From positions 53,880 through 117,879 of the forward strand of contig DASVTU010000026.1 in assembly GCA_036387415.1 (NCBI GenBank): a stretch of 64,000 nucleotides of DNA, written 5' to 3'. Positions 1 to 9,169 of this stretch are shown here, one piece after another. This DNA comes from DASVTU01 sp036387415 (lineage in GTDB: Bacteria > Acidobacteriota > Blastocatellia > Pyrinomonadales > Pyrinomonadaceae). The notes below the pieces were generated by a model, which was given only the letters and a program-made list of their open reading frames with translations, did no database searches and was not told the DNA's origin. Made by a program: the position numbers and the translations under genes. How positions within the stretch are numbered: position 1 is the first letter of the stretch; each line of letters opens with the position of its first letter.

Positions 1-440
1 AAGATGTAGCGCGCTTCGTAGCCTTCGACCGACGCCGCCTGCCGCAAGAGTTCAGCGTCCCACGTCTCGCCGAGGCCGTAGCCCTGTGGAAAGGTCGTGG
101 TTGGCACGGACACGTTCCCTCCCCACTTGCCGGGGCCGCCGACAGAGAGGCCGTGGATGCCTTCCATGTGATTTGCGCCCCTGATGCCGAGGCGCGGCAC
201 GCTTGGGTTCGTCCCCAAGCATTCGACCTTTTCGTCAAGCGTCATCAGCGAGAGGATGTTGGTGATTCTCTCCTCCGAGGGCAAGTCAGGGTTTTGAAAC
301 GGGTACTTGAACTGACCGCTTTCTCGCGCCGCGACGGCGACAAAATAATGCGTCGGGCGAAGGAGCGACGCGGGGGCGACGACGAGGGCGAGTAAAACTG
401 TCCACGTCGAAGCTAGTAAGAATTTGAAGCGTAGTCTCAT
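1..440 (-). CDS. Glycoside hydrolase family 3 protein, N-terminal part (cut by window edge)
   Basis: The reverse strand from an ATG at 440 reads through the window edge without a stop. It begins with a basic and hydrophobic signal peptide (MRLRFKFLLAS, then a Leu/Val-rich core). The GH3 N-terminal signature follows: a short segment containing DLPSEERITNILSLMTLDEK, then the ANHMEGIHGL and TTFPQGYGLGETWD elements typical of GH3 beta-glucosidases and beta-xylosidases. The catalytic Asp lies beyond the edge. The product is probably an exported enzyme trimming beta-linked oligosaccharides, as the neighbouring hydrolases suggest; exact specificity cannot be read. The next gene on this strand (GH42) ends its coding 56 bp away, so the two probably belong to one transcription unit. 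The start codon sits in a 26 bp tandem duplication. Confidence 0.85.
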   Translation of the reverse strand, partial: MRLRFKFLLASTWTVLLALVVAPASLLRPTHYFVAVAARESGQFKYPFQNPDLPSEERITNILSLMTLDEKVECLGTNPSVPRLGIRGANHMEGIHGLSVGGPGKWGGNVSVPTTTFPQGYGLGETWDAELLRQAASVEGYEARYI

Positions 441-472
441 CGTGTGAATTTGAAGCGTAGTCTCATCGTTCG
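421..472. repeat. 26-bp tandem duplication over the GH3 start codon
   Basis: Positions 421-446 and 447-472 are near-identical 26 bp copies, differing only in the last three bases. Each contains a reverse-strand ATG. The downstream copy (ATG at 440) opens the GH3 gene. The upstream copy (ATG at 466) opens a nine-codon frame whose TGA overlaps the GH3 ATG as ATGA. Because 26 is not a multiple of three, the duplicated start is out of frame with the gene. Confidence 0.85.
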
Positions 473-495
473 TCTCTTGCGCCCACGCGCCCACC

Positions 496-2601
496 TTATC
501 TCCAAACGAGAACGTCAGCCGATTTGAGCGGCTCTGTGCCGAAAAGAATCTCGGCGCCTCGCGGCACGTTGACAGTTGCGGGACGGGAGGAATAGTTGAC
601 GGCGACCCAGAATCCGTCGCGCCAATCGACGTAGACGCCCGACGGATAATCCATCGTGGCGACGCCCGCGCGTTTGTAAACTTCGCGGAGCACATCACGC
701 TCCAAACGCCCGTCCTTCGTCTGCACGCCGATATATGTGACGCTTCCCCGTCCGAGTTTGCGATAGGTCACGGCGCTCTGCCCCGCATAGAACTGGTTCG
801 CATAGTGCGCCAGAGTCTCGGTCGCGCCCGTGGGCTTGAGCACGTCGCCCCAGACGTTCCACTCGTAGGCATTCGCCTTCATGCGAACCTCGCCCTTGCC
901 GTCGTCCAGCAGCAGGTCGAAGAAAGAGACCTCCGCGCCGATGAGCGTGTAGATGGGTTCCGCCCAACGCGCTTCCCAGAGTTGGCCGTTTCGTCGCTTC
1001 TGGCCTGTGCGCGCCGTCAGTATGAGATGCCCGCCCTGCTCCGCGTAGCGCGTCCACTTGCCGACCAGTTCCTCGTCAATCAACTGGTAAGCAGGCGCGA
1101 TGAGAAACGGGTATTTAGAGAAGTCGTCCGCCTCGGCGACGTAATCGAGCGGCGCGCCGAAAGACTTGACCGTCTCCATATAGCGGAACATGTGTCCCCA
1201 CGTATCCCAAAGGTTGGTCTGCTTCTGCTGGTCTATGTTCCAGAGGTTTTCATGGTTCCAGAGGATTGCCGTGCGGCGTGCCTGATAGTCGGCAGGCGGC
1301 GCGGCCTTCGGGTCAAACTTCGCGCGAAGCTCGCGCATCTCGCGTGCGACCTGTTGGTACTCCAACCCGCCAGTGCTCGGCGTCACGCCGTCCGTCCGCA
1401 CGATGCCGTAGTGATACTGCTCGCTGCCGTAGAGCGGCTGTCGGTAGCGGTAGGTGCAGGCGAACGCGCAACCACCGGCGAAGGCGTGCCAGAGCCACAT
1501 GCGGACTACGCCTGGCATGGGCTGCGGGTTGATGTTTGCCCAGTTCACCTGTCCGGGCTGCAACTCCATCACGCCCGTCGCGCCCTTGATGCTGCGATAA
1601 AACGAGTTGGCGAAGGCGATGCCGCCCGACCATCCGAGACGAAAGCCGTCTTCGCCGTGGCCGCGCCCGCCGCCCACGGGATACATCGTGTAGGAGACGA
1701 AATCGAGCGCGTCGGAGCGTCGCGGGTCGCTGCTTCCGATATTGGAGATGTAGTTAGTCGTGACCCACTGCGAGGGCGCGGTGTGGCGACGAAGCAGCGC
1801 GGCCTGCCAGTTGAGAAAACGCGCCGTCTGGTCTGCCGTGAAGCGACGGAAATCCAAAACGGCGTGCGGGCTGACGCCGTAGAGCATAGTCGGGTTAGGG
1901 ATGATGACCTGCTCGAAGCTGTTGTATTTCAGGCTCCAAAAGTTTGCTCCCCACTCGCGGTTCAAAACGTCAACGGTCTTGTAACGCGCCTTGAGCCACT
2001 CGCGGAAAGCCGCTTGCGCCGAAGGGCTATAGTCGGGCTGCGCCATCGGCTCGTTGTCCAGTTGCCAACCCCAGACCGCAGGGTTGCGCCCGTAGCGCCT
2101 CGCCATCTCGGTAACGATGCGCTCGGTCAGACGGCGATAAGCGGCATCGGCCAGTGCGTTGTTACCACGCGAACCATGCTCGCGGCGGCGACCGTCCGCG
2201 CCGACCAAGTAGGCTTGCGGGTACTTCTCGTACATCCATGCGGGCGGCGTCGGCGTCGGCGTGCAGAGGATGACGCGCAGGTTGTGTCGCGCAGCTAACT
2301 TGACGGCTTCATCCAACCACTCGAAATCAAACTTGCCCTCCGACGGCTCCATGAACGCCCAAGCGAACTCGGCCATGTGTACGAACTCGAAGCCCATCCG
2401 TTCCATGTTGGCGAAGTCGCGCGCCCACTGTTCACGCGGCCAGTGTTCGGGATAGTAGTAGACGCCGACCCTCATCAAGTCCTTCGACGGAAAAAGGCGC
2501 GCGGCACTCTGCGCCGCCGACACGCGCGGCACTAACGAGATTGCGACGAAGGAGGCGAGCAACAGGTACGCGCATCGTTTGAGGAAGGTTTGCTTTTTCA
2601 T
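496..2601 (-). CDS. Secreted GH42 beta-galactosidase
   Basis: A 701-residue protein with an N-terminal signal peptide (MKKQTFLKRCAYLLLASF). The GH42 fold is clear: GVYYYPEHW near residue 46, the EFAW/MEP strand around 78-85, the acid/base Glu184 in GWQLDNEP, and a nucleophile candidate Glu346 in GVMELQPGQVNW. Family length (650-700) fits. GH42 enzymes remove terminal beta-galactosyl (sometimes alpha-arabinosyl) groups; most are intracellular, so the signal peptide implies periplasmic or outer-surface action on oligosaccharides. It starts 6 bp after the stop of the upstream GH31 gene, so they are almost certainly co-transcribed. No good ribosome site is visible, which suggests coupling. A second GH42 (12599-14674) is a diverged paralogue. 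Confidence 0.93.
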   Translation of the reverse strand: MKKQTFLKRCAYLLLASFVAISLVPRVSAAQSAARLFPSKDLMRVGVYYYPEHWPREQWARDFANMERMGFEFVHMAEFAWAFMEPSEGKFDFEWLDEAVKLAARHNLRVILCTPTPTPPAWMYEKYPQAYLVGADGRRREHGSRGNNALADAAYRRLTERIVTEMARRYGRNPAVWGWQLDNEPMAQPDYSPSAQAAFREWLKARYKTVDVLNREWGANFWSLKYNSFEQVIIPNPTMLYGVSPHAVLDFRRFTADQTARFLNWQAALLRRHTAPSQWVTTNYISNIGSSDPRRSDALDFVSYTMYPVGGGRGHGEDGFRLGWSGGIAFANSFYRSIKGATGVMELQPGQVNWANINPQPMPGVVRMWLWHAFAGGCAFACTYRYRQPLYGSEQYHYGIVRTDGVTPSTGGLEYQQVAREMRELRAKFDPKAAPPADYQARRTAILWNHENLWNIDQQKQTNLWDTWGHMFRYMETVKSFGAPLDYVAEADDFSKYPFLIAPAYQLIDEELVGKWTRYAEQGGHLILTARTGQKRRNGQLWEARWAEPIYTLIGAEVSFFDLLLDDGKGEVRMKANAYEWNVWGDVLKPTGATETLAHYANQFYAGQSAVTYRKLGRGSVTYIGVQTKDGRLERDVLREVYKRAGVATMDYPSGVYVDWRDGFWVAVNYSSRPATVNVPRGAEILFGTEPLKSADVLVWR

Positions 2602-2607
2602 CTGGTG

Positions 2608-5061
2608 CTACGGCTGCGTCTGCGCGCGCACGACGCGCCACTTGACTTTGCCGCGGAGAGGGTCAGTCCGTAGGGCGAAATCGTTCTGGCGTGCGTCGAG
2701 GTTGAGCGTTTGCAGACTCCCCTCCGGCAGCGCAAAGAGTCCTGAGACGGGCGCGGCGTCGGTCGTGAAGACGCGCAGTTCAACGTCCGTCCAGTTCATC
2801 TCGGACGTGCTCTGCGCCGCGCGAATGTGCGGAACGACGGAATGGTCTCTGACGAGCAGCACGACCGGAATCTGTCCGGCGGCGATGCGATGCCACTGCG
2901 CGCCGCGATAGACCTTGCCCGTCTGGTAATCAATCCACGCGCCGGGCGGAAGGTAGACCCTGCGGCTCTCGCTCGCCTCCATCAGCGGCGCGACGAGAAG
3001 GTTCGAGCCGAACATGTATTCATCCTCAATCGTCCACGATGTCGGGTCTTCGGGGAACTCGAAAAAGAGCGTCCGCAGCAGGGGGAAGCCGCGCGCCGAC
3101 GCGTCTTTCGACTGCGCGATGATGTAAGGCATGAGTGAATATTTCAGACCAAGCGCATGACGGAAGTCCTCTGTCAAAGCCTCGTCATACTCCCACGGTT
3201 CGCGCGGCGGCGCGCCGTGAGCGCGTGTGTGCGAAGTGAGCACGCCCCATGCGAGCCAGCGACGATAGAGGTCGCGCGGAGCACGGTCAACGAAGCCGCC
3301 TACGTCGTGGCTCCAATAGGTGAAACCGGAGAGGCCGAACGACAACCCGCCGCGCAACTCCGCTGCCATCGCCGAGTCTGTGTTCTCCGCGTCGCCTCCC
3401 CAATGCAGAGGGTAGCGTTGGCTCCCCGCCCACGCGCTTCTCGCCCAGATGATGTTTTCGCCCGTCGTCTCGCGTGTGATGTCGGCGACGGCCTTGTTGT
3501 AGCGCAGAGGGTAAAGGTTGTGCTCGTAGAGTCCCGAACGACCCGAACTGTAGAGACCGTTGACGGGTGCGCCCTCGCCGAAATCGACCTTGATGGCGGC
3601 GACGCCCATCTTCAAGAGGTTCGCCAGTTTCCCTTGATACCACTTGACGGCTTCGGGGTTACTCATGTCGAGCACCGCGTCCTCGAAGGGCAAGCCGCCC
3701 GCCTCGTTCCTGACCGCGTAACCTTTGGAGACAATCTCCTCGTAGAGTTCGTTCTTCGGCGTGAAGTAGGTGTACTGCCAGAGGCTGATGCGGAGTCCCT
3801 GCCGCTTGAGGTCGGCTATCATCTTGGCGGGGTCGTGGAAGCGCGTCTTGGAGAATTCGTAGTTGCTGCGCCAATCGGTCTCGAACCAGCCCGTATCAAG
3901 ATGGATAACGTCCGTCGGGATGCGATGCTGGCGGAGTTTGGCCGCCACGTCTCTTACTTCGTCTTCCGACTTGTAGGTGATACGGCTCATCCAGAAGCCG
4001 AACGACCAGAGCGGCGGCACGGGGCTGCGACCCGTCAAGCCCGTGTACTCTGAAAGCACTTCTTTCGGGTCGCCGAGGAAGACGAAGATGTCAAGATTCT
4101 CGTCGCCCGTGTAGATGGTGTTGTGCTGGTCGAAGGTCTTGCCGAAGTCGAAGGTAACGGGCGTTGAGGTGTGGACGAACATGCCGTAGCCGCGACTGCT
4201 CAGGAAGAAGGGGATGGGCTTATACATAAACTCGTTCTGCACGCCCATACCGTCGCGCGTCCACGCGTTGATTTTTTGCCCGCGCTTGTTGAGTCGTGTG
4301 AACGACTCGCCCGTCCCGAATATCATCTCGTCGTGTGCGAGTTCAAAAGTGGCGGCGGTGCGACGCGCCAAGTCCGAGCCGCGACGGATGAAGGAGAACG
4401 GGATCGGCGTGAAGTACGTGTGCGGGTCGCCTATGTTCTGCGTGCGCGTTAAGAGTCGCCCCTTGTTGTCGTAGAACTCGACGTGCCACGGCTCTTTGAT
4501 GAGACGCACCTGACCGTAGGCGCTTGTGTAGGTGACAGCCTTGTCCGTCTGCTCGACCTTCCAAGAAGCGTCTCGCGACGGATTGCCTGCGAGCATCAGC
4601 GAAGGCGCGTCGCGTAAGGGTGCCGAGCGTGTGTTCAAACGCAGGCGCACGGTGCGAGGGCTGACGAAGGTAATGGAGAAAGGAAGCTGCGGGTTCGCGT
4701 CGTATTCGGTGCCGGGGAACTCGGTCGCCTGTCCTTTGCTCAAAACGGAATCAATCTTGTTGAAGGAGAGTGTGGTCGAGCGCAAGTATCTGTCCCACTG
4801 TAGAGCGCCCTGCCCCGACGCCGCGTTGAAGTCTGTCACTTTGCTCCCGACGAAGTAGACCTGCTCGAACCGCTGGAAATCTTGACTCACGTCCAACGGG
4901 TCGTTGAGCACCTGCGGCTGCTGTGCGAAGGCACGTTCGCCGCCGCCGGAGCAGAGACTCAGTAGAACGAGAACGAGCGGCCACCACAGGCGACCCGTTA
5001 AGCGAACGCCGCCCGACGCCGAAGAAAACGGGCTTCGCTTCTCTGCCCTGCGTATTTTCAA
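2608..5061 (-). CDS. Secreted GH31 alpha-xylosidase/alpha-glucosidase
   Basis: GH31 enzyme. From the TTG at 5061 it is 817 residues; a GTG at 5088 would add nine. I prefer TTG because AAGGGAG sits 6 bases before it and the GTG has no ribosome site. A hydrophobic signal segment (WWPLVLVLLSL) follows. Catalytic features: nucleophile Asp about 493 in IKVDFGEGAP and acid/base Asp about 557 in HWGGDAENT. The KVDFGE context resembles alpha-xylosidases of the YicI type, so removal of alpha-xylosyl groups from xyloglucan oligosaccharides is a sensible guess; alpha-glucosidase cannot be excluded. It lies between GH3 and GH42 genes on the same strand, a set that together would dismantle galactosylated xyloglucan side chains. 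Confidence 0.9.
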   Translation of the reverse strand: MKIRRAEKRSPFSSASGGVRLTGRLWWPLVLVLLSLCSGGGERAFAQQPQVLNDPLDVSQDFQRFEQVYFVGSKVTDFNAASGQGALQWDRYLRSTTLSFNKIDSVLSKGQATEFPGTEYDANPQLPFSITFVSPRTVRLRLNTRSAPLRDAPSLMLAGNPSRDASWKVEQTDKAVTYTSAYGQVRLIKEPWHVEFYDNKGRLLTRTQNIGDPHTYFTPIPFSFIRRGSDLARRTAATFELAHDEMIFGTGESFTRLNKRGQKINAWTRDGMGVQNEFMYKPIPFFLSSRGYGMFVHTSTPVTFDFGKTFDQHNTIYTGDENLDIFVFLGDPKEVLSEYTGLTGRSPVPPLWSFGFWMSRITYKSEDEVRDVAAKLRQHRIPTDVIHLDTGWFETDWRSNYEFSKTRFHDPAKMIADLKRQGLRISLWQYTYFTPKNELYEEIVSKGYAVRNEAGGLPFEDAVLDMSNPEAVKWYQGKLANLLKMGVAAIKVDFGEGAPVNGLYSSGRSGLYEHNLYPLRYNKAVADITRETTGENIIWARSAWAGSQRYPLHWGGDAENTDSAMAAELRGGLSFGLSGFTYWSHDVGGFVDRAPRDLYRRWLAWGVLTSHTRAHGAPPREPWEYDEALTEDFRHALGLKYSLMPYIIAQSKDASARGFPLLRTLFFEFPEDPTSWTIEDEYMFGSNLLVAPLMEASESRRVYLPPGAWIDYQTGKVYRGAQWHRIAAGQIPVVLLVRDHSVVPHIRAAQSTSEMNWTDVELRVFTTDAAPVSGLFALPEGSLQTLNLDARQNDFALRTDPLRGKVKWRVVRAQTQP

Positions 5062-5123
5062 AATATTCTCCCTTCTCGGATAGCTCACGAATCGTGGCGA
5101 CGGAGAAGCGCAAACTTTTTGCC

Positions 5124-5185
5124 TCGTCTCAGGAACTACTATTTACCTCGTCTATTTACATCGTCTCAGGAAACCACTACTTACC
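5124..5185. repeat. Imperfect tandem repeat over the GH3 stop codon
   Basis: TCGTCTCAGGAA followed by a TACTATTTACC-like end occurs at 5124 and again at 5161 (period 37). The second copy contains the reverse-strand TAA of the GH3 gene at 5183-5181, so the gene's 3' end has been duplicated into the 119 bp gap before GH31. Confidence 0.6.
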
Positions 5186-7664
5186 TGCGGTTCCTTCTCG
5201 GATTGCGCGCAGGCGTTTGCGCCCGCACGGCTTGCAGGGTGAATCTGTCCGTCAGACCGCCGACCATTACGTCGAAATCTCCCGGCTCGGTCGTTGGTTT
5301 GTTGTCCGCGCCGATGAAAGAGAGGTCGTCGCGCGTGAGCGTGAATGTGAGATTGCGCGACTGTCCCGGTTCGAGATGAATCTTACTGAATCGTCTGACG
5401 CGTCTGCCCGGCGGCGTGAGGGTCGCGGCCACGTCGCGCACGTAGAGGATGACAGTCTCCTTGCCCGCGCGCCGTCCAGTGTTGGTGACGGTCACGCCGA
5501 CGTTCACTTGGCCGTTCATCGGCACCTGCTTCCGGTCGAGTCGCAAGTTGGTATAGGCGTAGGTCGTGTAGCTCAGTCCTTGCCCGAACTCGAACTGCGG
5601 GCGGAAGGCGGTGTTGCCGAAACTGGTCTCCTCGACCTCGAAGAGTTTGTGGTCGTAGGTGATGAGACTGTTGGGCGTGCGCGGGTAGGTGAACGGGAGT
5701 TTGCCGCCCGGATTGTAGTCGCCGAAAAGCACGTCGGCGATGGCCGTGCCGCCCTCGTTGCCGGGGTTGTAGGCCATGAGGATTGCCTGCGCGCCGTCGG
5801 CGATGCGGCTGATGATGCGCGGGCGACCTTGAACGAGCACGATGACCACGGGCTTGCCCGTCGCCTGTATGGCTTCGGCAAGTTTCAACTGCGGCTCGCC
5901 GAGCGTCAGGTCGGTGATGTTGCCGGGCGTCTCGGTATAGGAACCTTCGCCGAGACAGAGCACGACCACATCCGAGTCGCGCGCGGCACGCACCGCCGCA
6001 CGGATGTCAACCTCTTCCTCGACGGTCGTCGGCGTGCTGCCCGCAGGCGAGTTGGGCGGGCGTGTGAATCTTGTGCCCGCTACGTAAGTTACGTTTCTTC
6101 CGGCTTTGGCCTCGATAGCTTCACGAATCGTCGGGCGGTCTTTCGGGTAGAGCGACGCATCCGAACCTTGCCAGACGTATGTCCAACCGTTGTTGAGCGG
6201 GATGAGCGAGTCGGCGGTCGGGCCTGTAACGAGCACTTTGCGATTTTTGGCGAGCGGCAGGAGAGCGTTTTCGTTCTTGAGCAGCGTCATTGATTCGCGC
6301 GCGGCCTCTAGCGCGACGGCGCGCGACTCGTTCGTGCCAAGCCTTGATTTGAGCGACGGGTCGGGCATCGCGTTCTCGAAGAGTCCGAGTTCAAACTTGA
6401 CTCTCAGGATGCGTCGCACGGCCTCGTCGATGCGCGACTGTGGTACTGCGCCCTCTCTGACGAGTTGGATGAGAAGGTCGCTGAAGCTGTAATCGTTGGG
6501 TACCATGCTCATGTCCACGCCCGCCATGATGGACATGCGCGTCGCTTCCTTCTCATCCGCCGCGACTTTCCACTGGCTGACGAGTTTCTTGATGTCTTCC
6601 CAATCGGAGACGACGAATCCCTCGAAACCAAGTTCGCCGCGCAGCACTTCGGTCAGCAGATGATGATTGGTGTGGCCGGGCGTGCCGTTGACCTCTGCCG
6701 AGTTGACCATGACGGTGCGAGCGCCCGCGCGTACAGCAGCCGCGAAGGGCGGCAGGAAATATTCGCGCATGTAGTTTTCGGGAATCCACGCGGGCGTGCG
6801 GTCTCTGCCGTTTAAGGGAAAACTGTAGCCGACGTAGTGCTTGAGGCTGGTGGCCGCGTGGGACGAGGAGGAAACGTCGTCGCCCTCGAAGCCGCGCACG
6901 AAGGCGACACCCATGACTTGCGCGAGGTAAGGGTCTTCGCCGAACGTCTCGTAGAAGCGCGGCCAGAGCGGTTGGCGACCGAGGTCGAGGACGGGCGAAA
7001 ACGTCCAGGGGATTCCGGCGGCGCGCGTCTCGATGGCCGCTACCTCCGCGCCACGTTGCATGAGCCGTGGATTCCACGTCGCGGCCATGCCAATCTCCTG
7101 CGGAAAGAGCGTCGCGCCACGGACATAGTTTGCGCCGTGAATCGAGTCGATGCCGTAGATGACCGGAATTCGCAGGCGCGTCCGCTGCGCCGCCTCCTGA
7201 ATCCCGCGCAGGATTTCGTGCCACTTGTCGATGGTCAGCGCCTGGTCTTTAACGTTCAGGATGGAGCCGACGCCGTATTTGACAACTGCCTTTTCCAGCT
7301 TTTCGGGGTCGAGTTGAACACTGTCGCCGTTGCCTCTGGTAATCTGGCCGATTTCGAGTTGCGTCATCTGCCCGACCTTCTCTTCGAGCGTCATGCGCGC
7401 GAGCAAATCTTCAATCCGGCGTCGGTCGTCACGCGCTGGCCGCGTCGCGCGCATCGCCGAACGGAAATAGACTTCGCTGTCGAGCGTGTCTTCCGACGAA
7501 GCGGATTGTGCGCCGTTGCGGGCGAGCGCGAAAGTTTGTTGTAGTTGTGGACAAAAGCTCTGCCCACACATTATTATCGCCAGCGCAAGCGCTAAGGGTT
7601 TCATGGATGTCCGCCTTAAAGATAAGAATCCGAGTTGAAGGAGCTTGCGCGCATTCTCTTTCAT
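5181..7664 (-). CDS. Secreted GH3 beta-glucosidase-type hydrolase (bglX-like)
   Basis: An 827-residue GH3 enzyme. The (alpha/beta)8 domain covers about 80-400, with MTLEEKVGQM, GIDSIHGANY, FSPVLDLGR, ETFGEDPYL and the nucleophile Asp354 in GFVVSDWEDI. The second domain (about 440-670) contains LLKNENALLPL and a fibronectin-III-like C-terminal domain carries PQFEFGQGLSYTTY. This order matches BglX-type beta-glucosidases. ATG 7664 has AGAGG 6 bases upstream. Met21 directly before the hydrophobic core (MKPLALALAIIM) is an alternative start and gives a more usual signal peptide. The gene is the first of the reverse-strand hydrolase run and diverges from the sugar permease at 7847, so the 182 bp between them probably holds both promoters. 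Confidence 0.92.
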   Translation of the reverse strand: MKENARKLLQLGFLSLRRTSMKPLALALAIIMCGQSFCPQLQQTFALARNGAQSASSEDTLDSEVYFRSAMRATRPARDDRRRIEDLLARMTLEEKVGQMTQLEIGQITRGNGDSVQLDPEKLEKAVVKYGVGSILNVKDQALTIDKWHEILRGIQEAAQRTRLRIPVIYGIDSIHGANYVRGATLFPQEIGMAATWNPRLMQRGAEVAAIETRAAGIPWTFSPVLDLGRQPLWPRFYETFGEDPYLAQVMGVAFVRGFEGDDVSSSSHAATSLKHYVGYSFPLNGRDRTPAWIPENYMREYFLPPFAAAVRAGARTVMVNSAEVNGTPGHTNHHLLTEVLRGELGFEGFVVSDWEDIKKLVSQWKVAADEKEATRMSIMAGVDMSMVPNDYSFSDLLIQLVREGAVPQSRIDEAVRRILRVKFELGLFENAMPDPSLKSRLGTNESRAVALEAARESMTLLKNENALLPLAKNRKVLVTGPTADSLIPLNNGWTYVWQGSDASLYPKDRPTIREAIEAKAGRNVTYVAGTRFTRPPNSPAGSTPTTVEEEVDIRAAVRAARDSDVVVLCLGEGSYTETPGNITDLTLGEPQLKLAEAIQATGKPVVIVLVQGRPRIISRIADGAQAILMAYNPGNEGGTAIADVLFGDYNPGGKLPFTYPRTPNSLITYDHKLFEVEETSFGNTAFRPQFEFGQGLSYTTYAYTNLRLDRKQVPMNGQVNVGVTVTNTGRRAGKETVILYVRDVAATLTPPGRRVRRFSKIHLEPGQSRNLTFTLTRDDLSFIGADNKPTTEPGDFDVMVGGLTDRFTLQAVRAQTPARNPRRNRR

Positions 7665-7846
7665 TCACGCCTCTTTTATCAAGCATTATTTATTCGAGCG
7701 GCGAACAGATGGTTTCGTGTCATGGCCTGCGCGACCGGGCATGAGAAGCGCGGGGTCTTTGTTATGCGGCGCACTAATCGTCGCGACGCATGCGTGAAAA
7801 GTTGTAATTCCTGATAGCTGTACTTAAAAACCGCAGGGGTGATGGC

Positions 7847-9055
7847 ATGAGCCAAGCAACCGACAAGAACGCAATCGAACGACCGCCCGTGAATGCCGAC
7901 GTGGAACCGCAGAGGAGTTTCGGCGGGGTCAAGATTTCCATGACGGCGTTGCGCGCTTACACGATGGTTTTCGCGCTGGTCATCGTCTGGATACTCTTCA
8001 CTTGGCTGACAGACGGGGTTTTCCTTGAAGCACGAAACTTCTCGAACCTGATGCGGCAGACAGCCGTGACGGGCGTGCTCGCTGTCGGCATGTTGATGGT
8101 CATCGTGACGGGGCAAATAGACCTCTCGGTCGGCTCGGTGGTGGGCTTGGCGGGGGGCATCTCGTCTGTCGTGCTGACGTGGCTAGGTTGGGGACTGGTG
8201 CCGTCGTTGGCGGCGGCCATCGCGGTCGGACTCTTAATCGGCGCATTGCAAGGCGCGCTGGTCGCCTACTGGAACATCCCCGCCTTCATCGTCACGCTCG
8301 GAGGGTTGCTCGTCTGGCGCGGCATCATCAAGGGCGTGACGCAGGGCAACACGATTCCCATCAGTCTGAGGACGTTTAAGAATCTAGGTCAGGGCTACGT
8401 CGCGCCGTCGGTCGGGATTGCGATTGCGGTGCTGGCAATCGGGGCGCTTGTGTGGCTCAACTTTCGTCGTGCGCGTGCGCGGGTCAGGTACGGATTGGGC
8501 GCACCAGGCATCGCTGCGACGGCGGTACGAATCGTCGCGCCTTCTCTGGTCATTCTCGGATTCATATTCGCGCTCAACTCGTATGCGGGCGTGCCGATTC
8601 CGGTCATCATTCTGCTGGCTATCGCGCTCAGCGGGGCGATTCTCACTCAGAACACGACGTTTGGACGTTATCTCTACGCCATTGGCGGCAACCCGGACGC
8701 GGCGCGTCTCTCCGGCATCAGCCTACGCAGACACATCCTCAGCGTCTTCTGCATCATGGGCGCGCTGGCAGGGATAGCGGGCGTGATTTACACGGCGCGC
8801 GTCGGGAGCGGTGCGCCCGACGCAGGGGTGCTGCTCGAATTGGACGCGATTGCGGCATGCGTTATCGGCGGGGCGAGTTTGATGGGCGGGCGCGGCACGG
8901 TCTTGGGCGCGTGTCTCGGCGCGCTGTTCATGGCGAGTCTGGATAACGGCATGTCGCTCAAAAACGTCGAGAACTACATGCAGGACATCGTTAAAGGTTT
9001 CATTCTCATCGTCGCCGTCGGATTAGACATGATGGGTCGGCACAGGAGCGGATAG
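7847..9055 (+). CDS. Sugar ABC transporter permease, XylH family
   Basis: A 402-residue integral membrane protein with about ten hydrophobic segments after a polar N-terminus. The segment VTGQIDLSVGSVVGLAGG is the signature of RbsC/XylH permeases, and the length (about 400) and long internal loop around 205-225 (FRRARARVRYGLG) fit XylH better than the shorter RbsC. Such permeases pair with a two-domain ATPase (XylG/RbsA) and a periplasmic binding protein to import pentoses or galactose. No ATPase gene lies next to it, and the likely binding protein is 6 kb downstream at 14995. ATG 7847 is preceded by AGGGGTGA. The substrate may be galactose, xylose or arabinose given the surrounding hydrolases. 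Confidence 0.88.
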   Translation: MSQATDKNAIERPPVNADVEPQRSFGGVKISMTALRAYTMVFALVIVWILFTWLTDGVFLEARNFSNLMRQTAVTGVLAVGMLMVIVTGQIDLSVGSVVGLAGGISSVVLTWLGWGLVPSLAAAIAVGLLIGALQGALVAYWNIPAFIVTLGGLLVWRGIIKGVTQGNTIPISLRTFKNLGQGYVAPSVGIAIAVLAIGALVWLNFRRARARVRYGLGAPGIAATAVRIVAPSLVILGFIFALNSYAGVPIPVIILLAIALSGAILTQNTTFGRYLYAIGGNPDAARLSGISLRRHILSVFCIMGALAGIAGVIYTARVGSGAPDAGVLLELDAIAACVIGGASLMGGRGTVLGACLGALFMASLDNGMSLKNVENYMQDIVKGFILIVAVGLDMMGRHRSG

Positions 9056-9169
9056 CGCACCACGGTCGAGTCAGTTTCATGGAGAGACTGGCGACTGGTA
9101 AGCCGCGAAGGTGCGCCGATAGTCCTGGATAAGTTGTAGAGCATTTTTGAACGGAGCGGATTGAATTTG

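Noticed and set aside
805..2298. Long plus-strand reading frame inside the GH42 gene
   Set aside because: It is the complement of a clear GH42 enzyme; composition is Arg/Val/Leu-rich shadow with no domain or ribosome site.
4923..6293. 456-codon plus-strand frame across the GH31/GH3 junction
   Set aside because: It runs antisense through two catalytic genes; a high-GC artefact.
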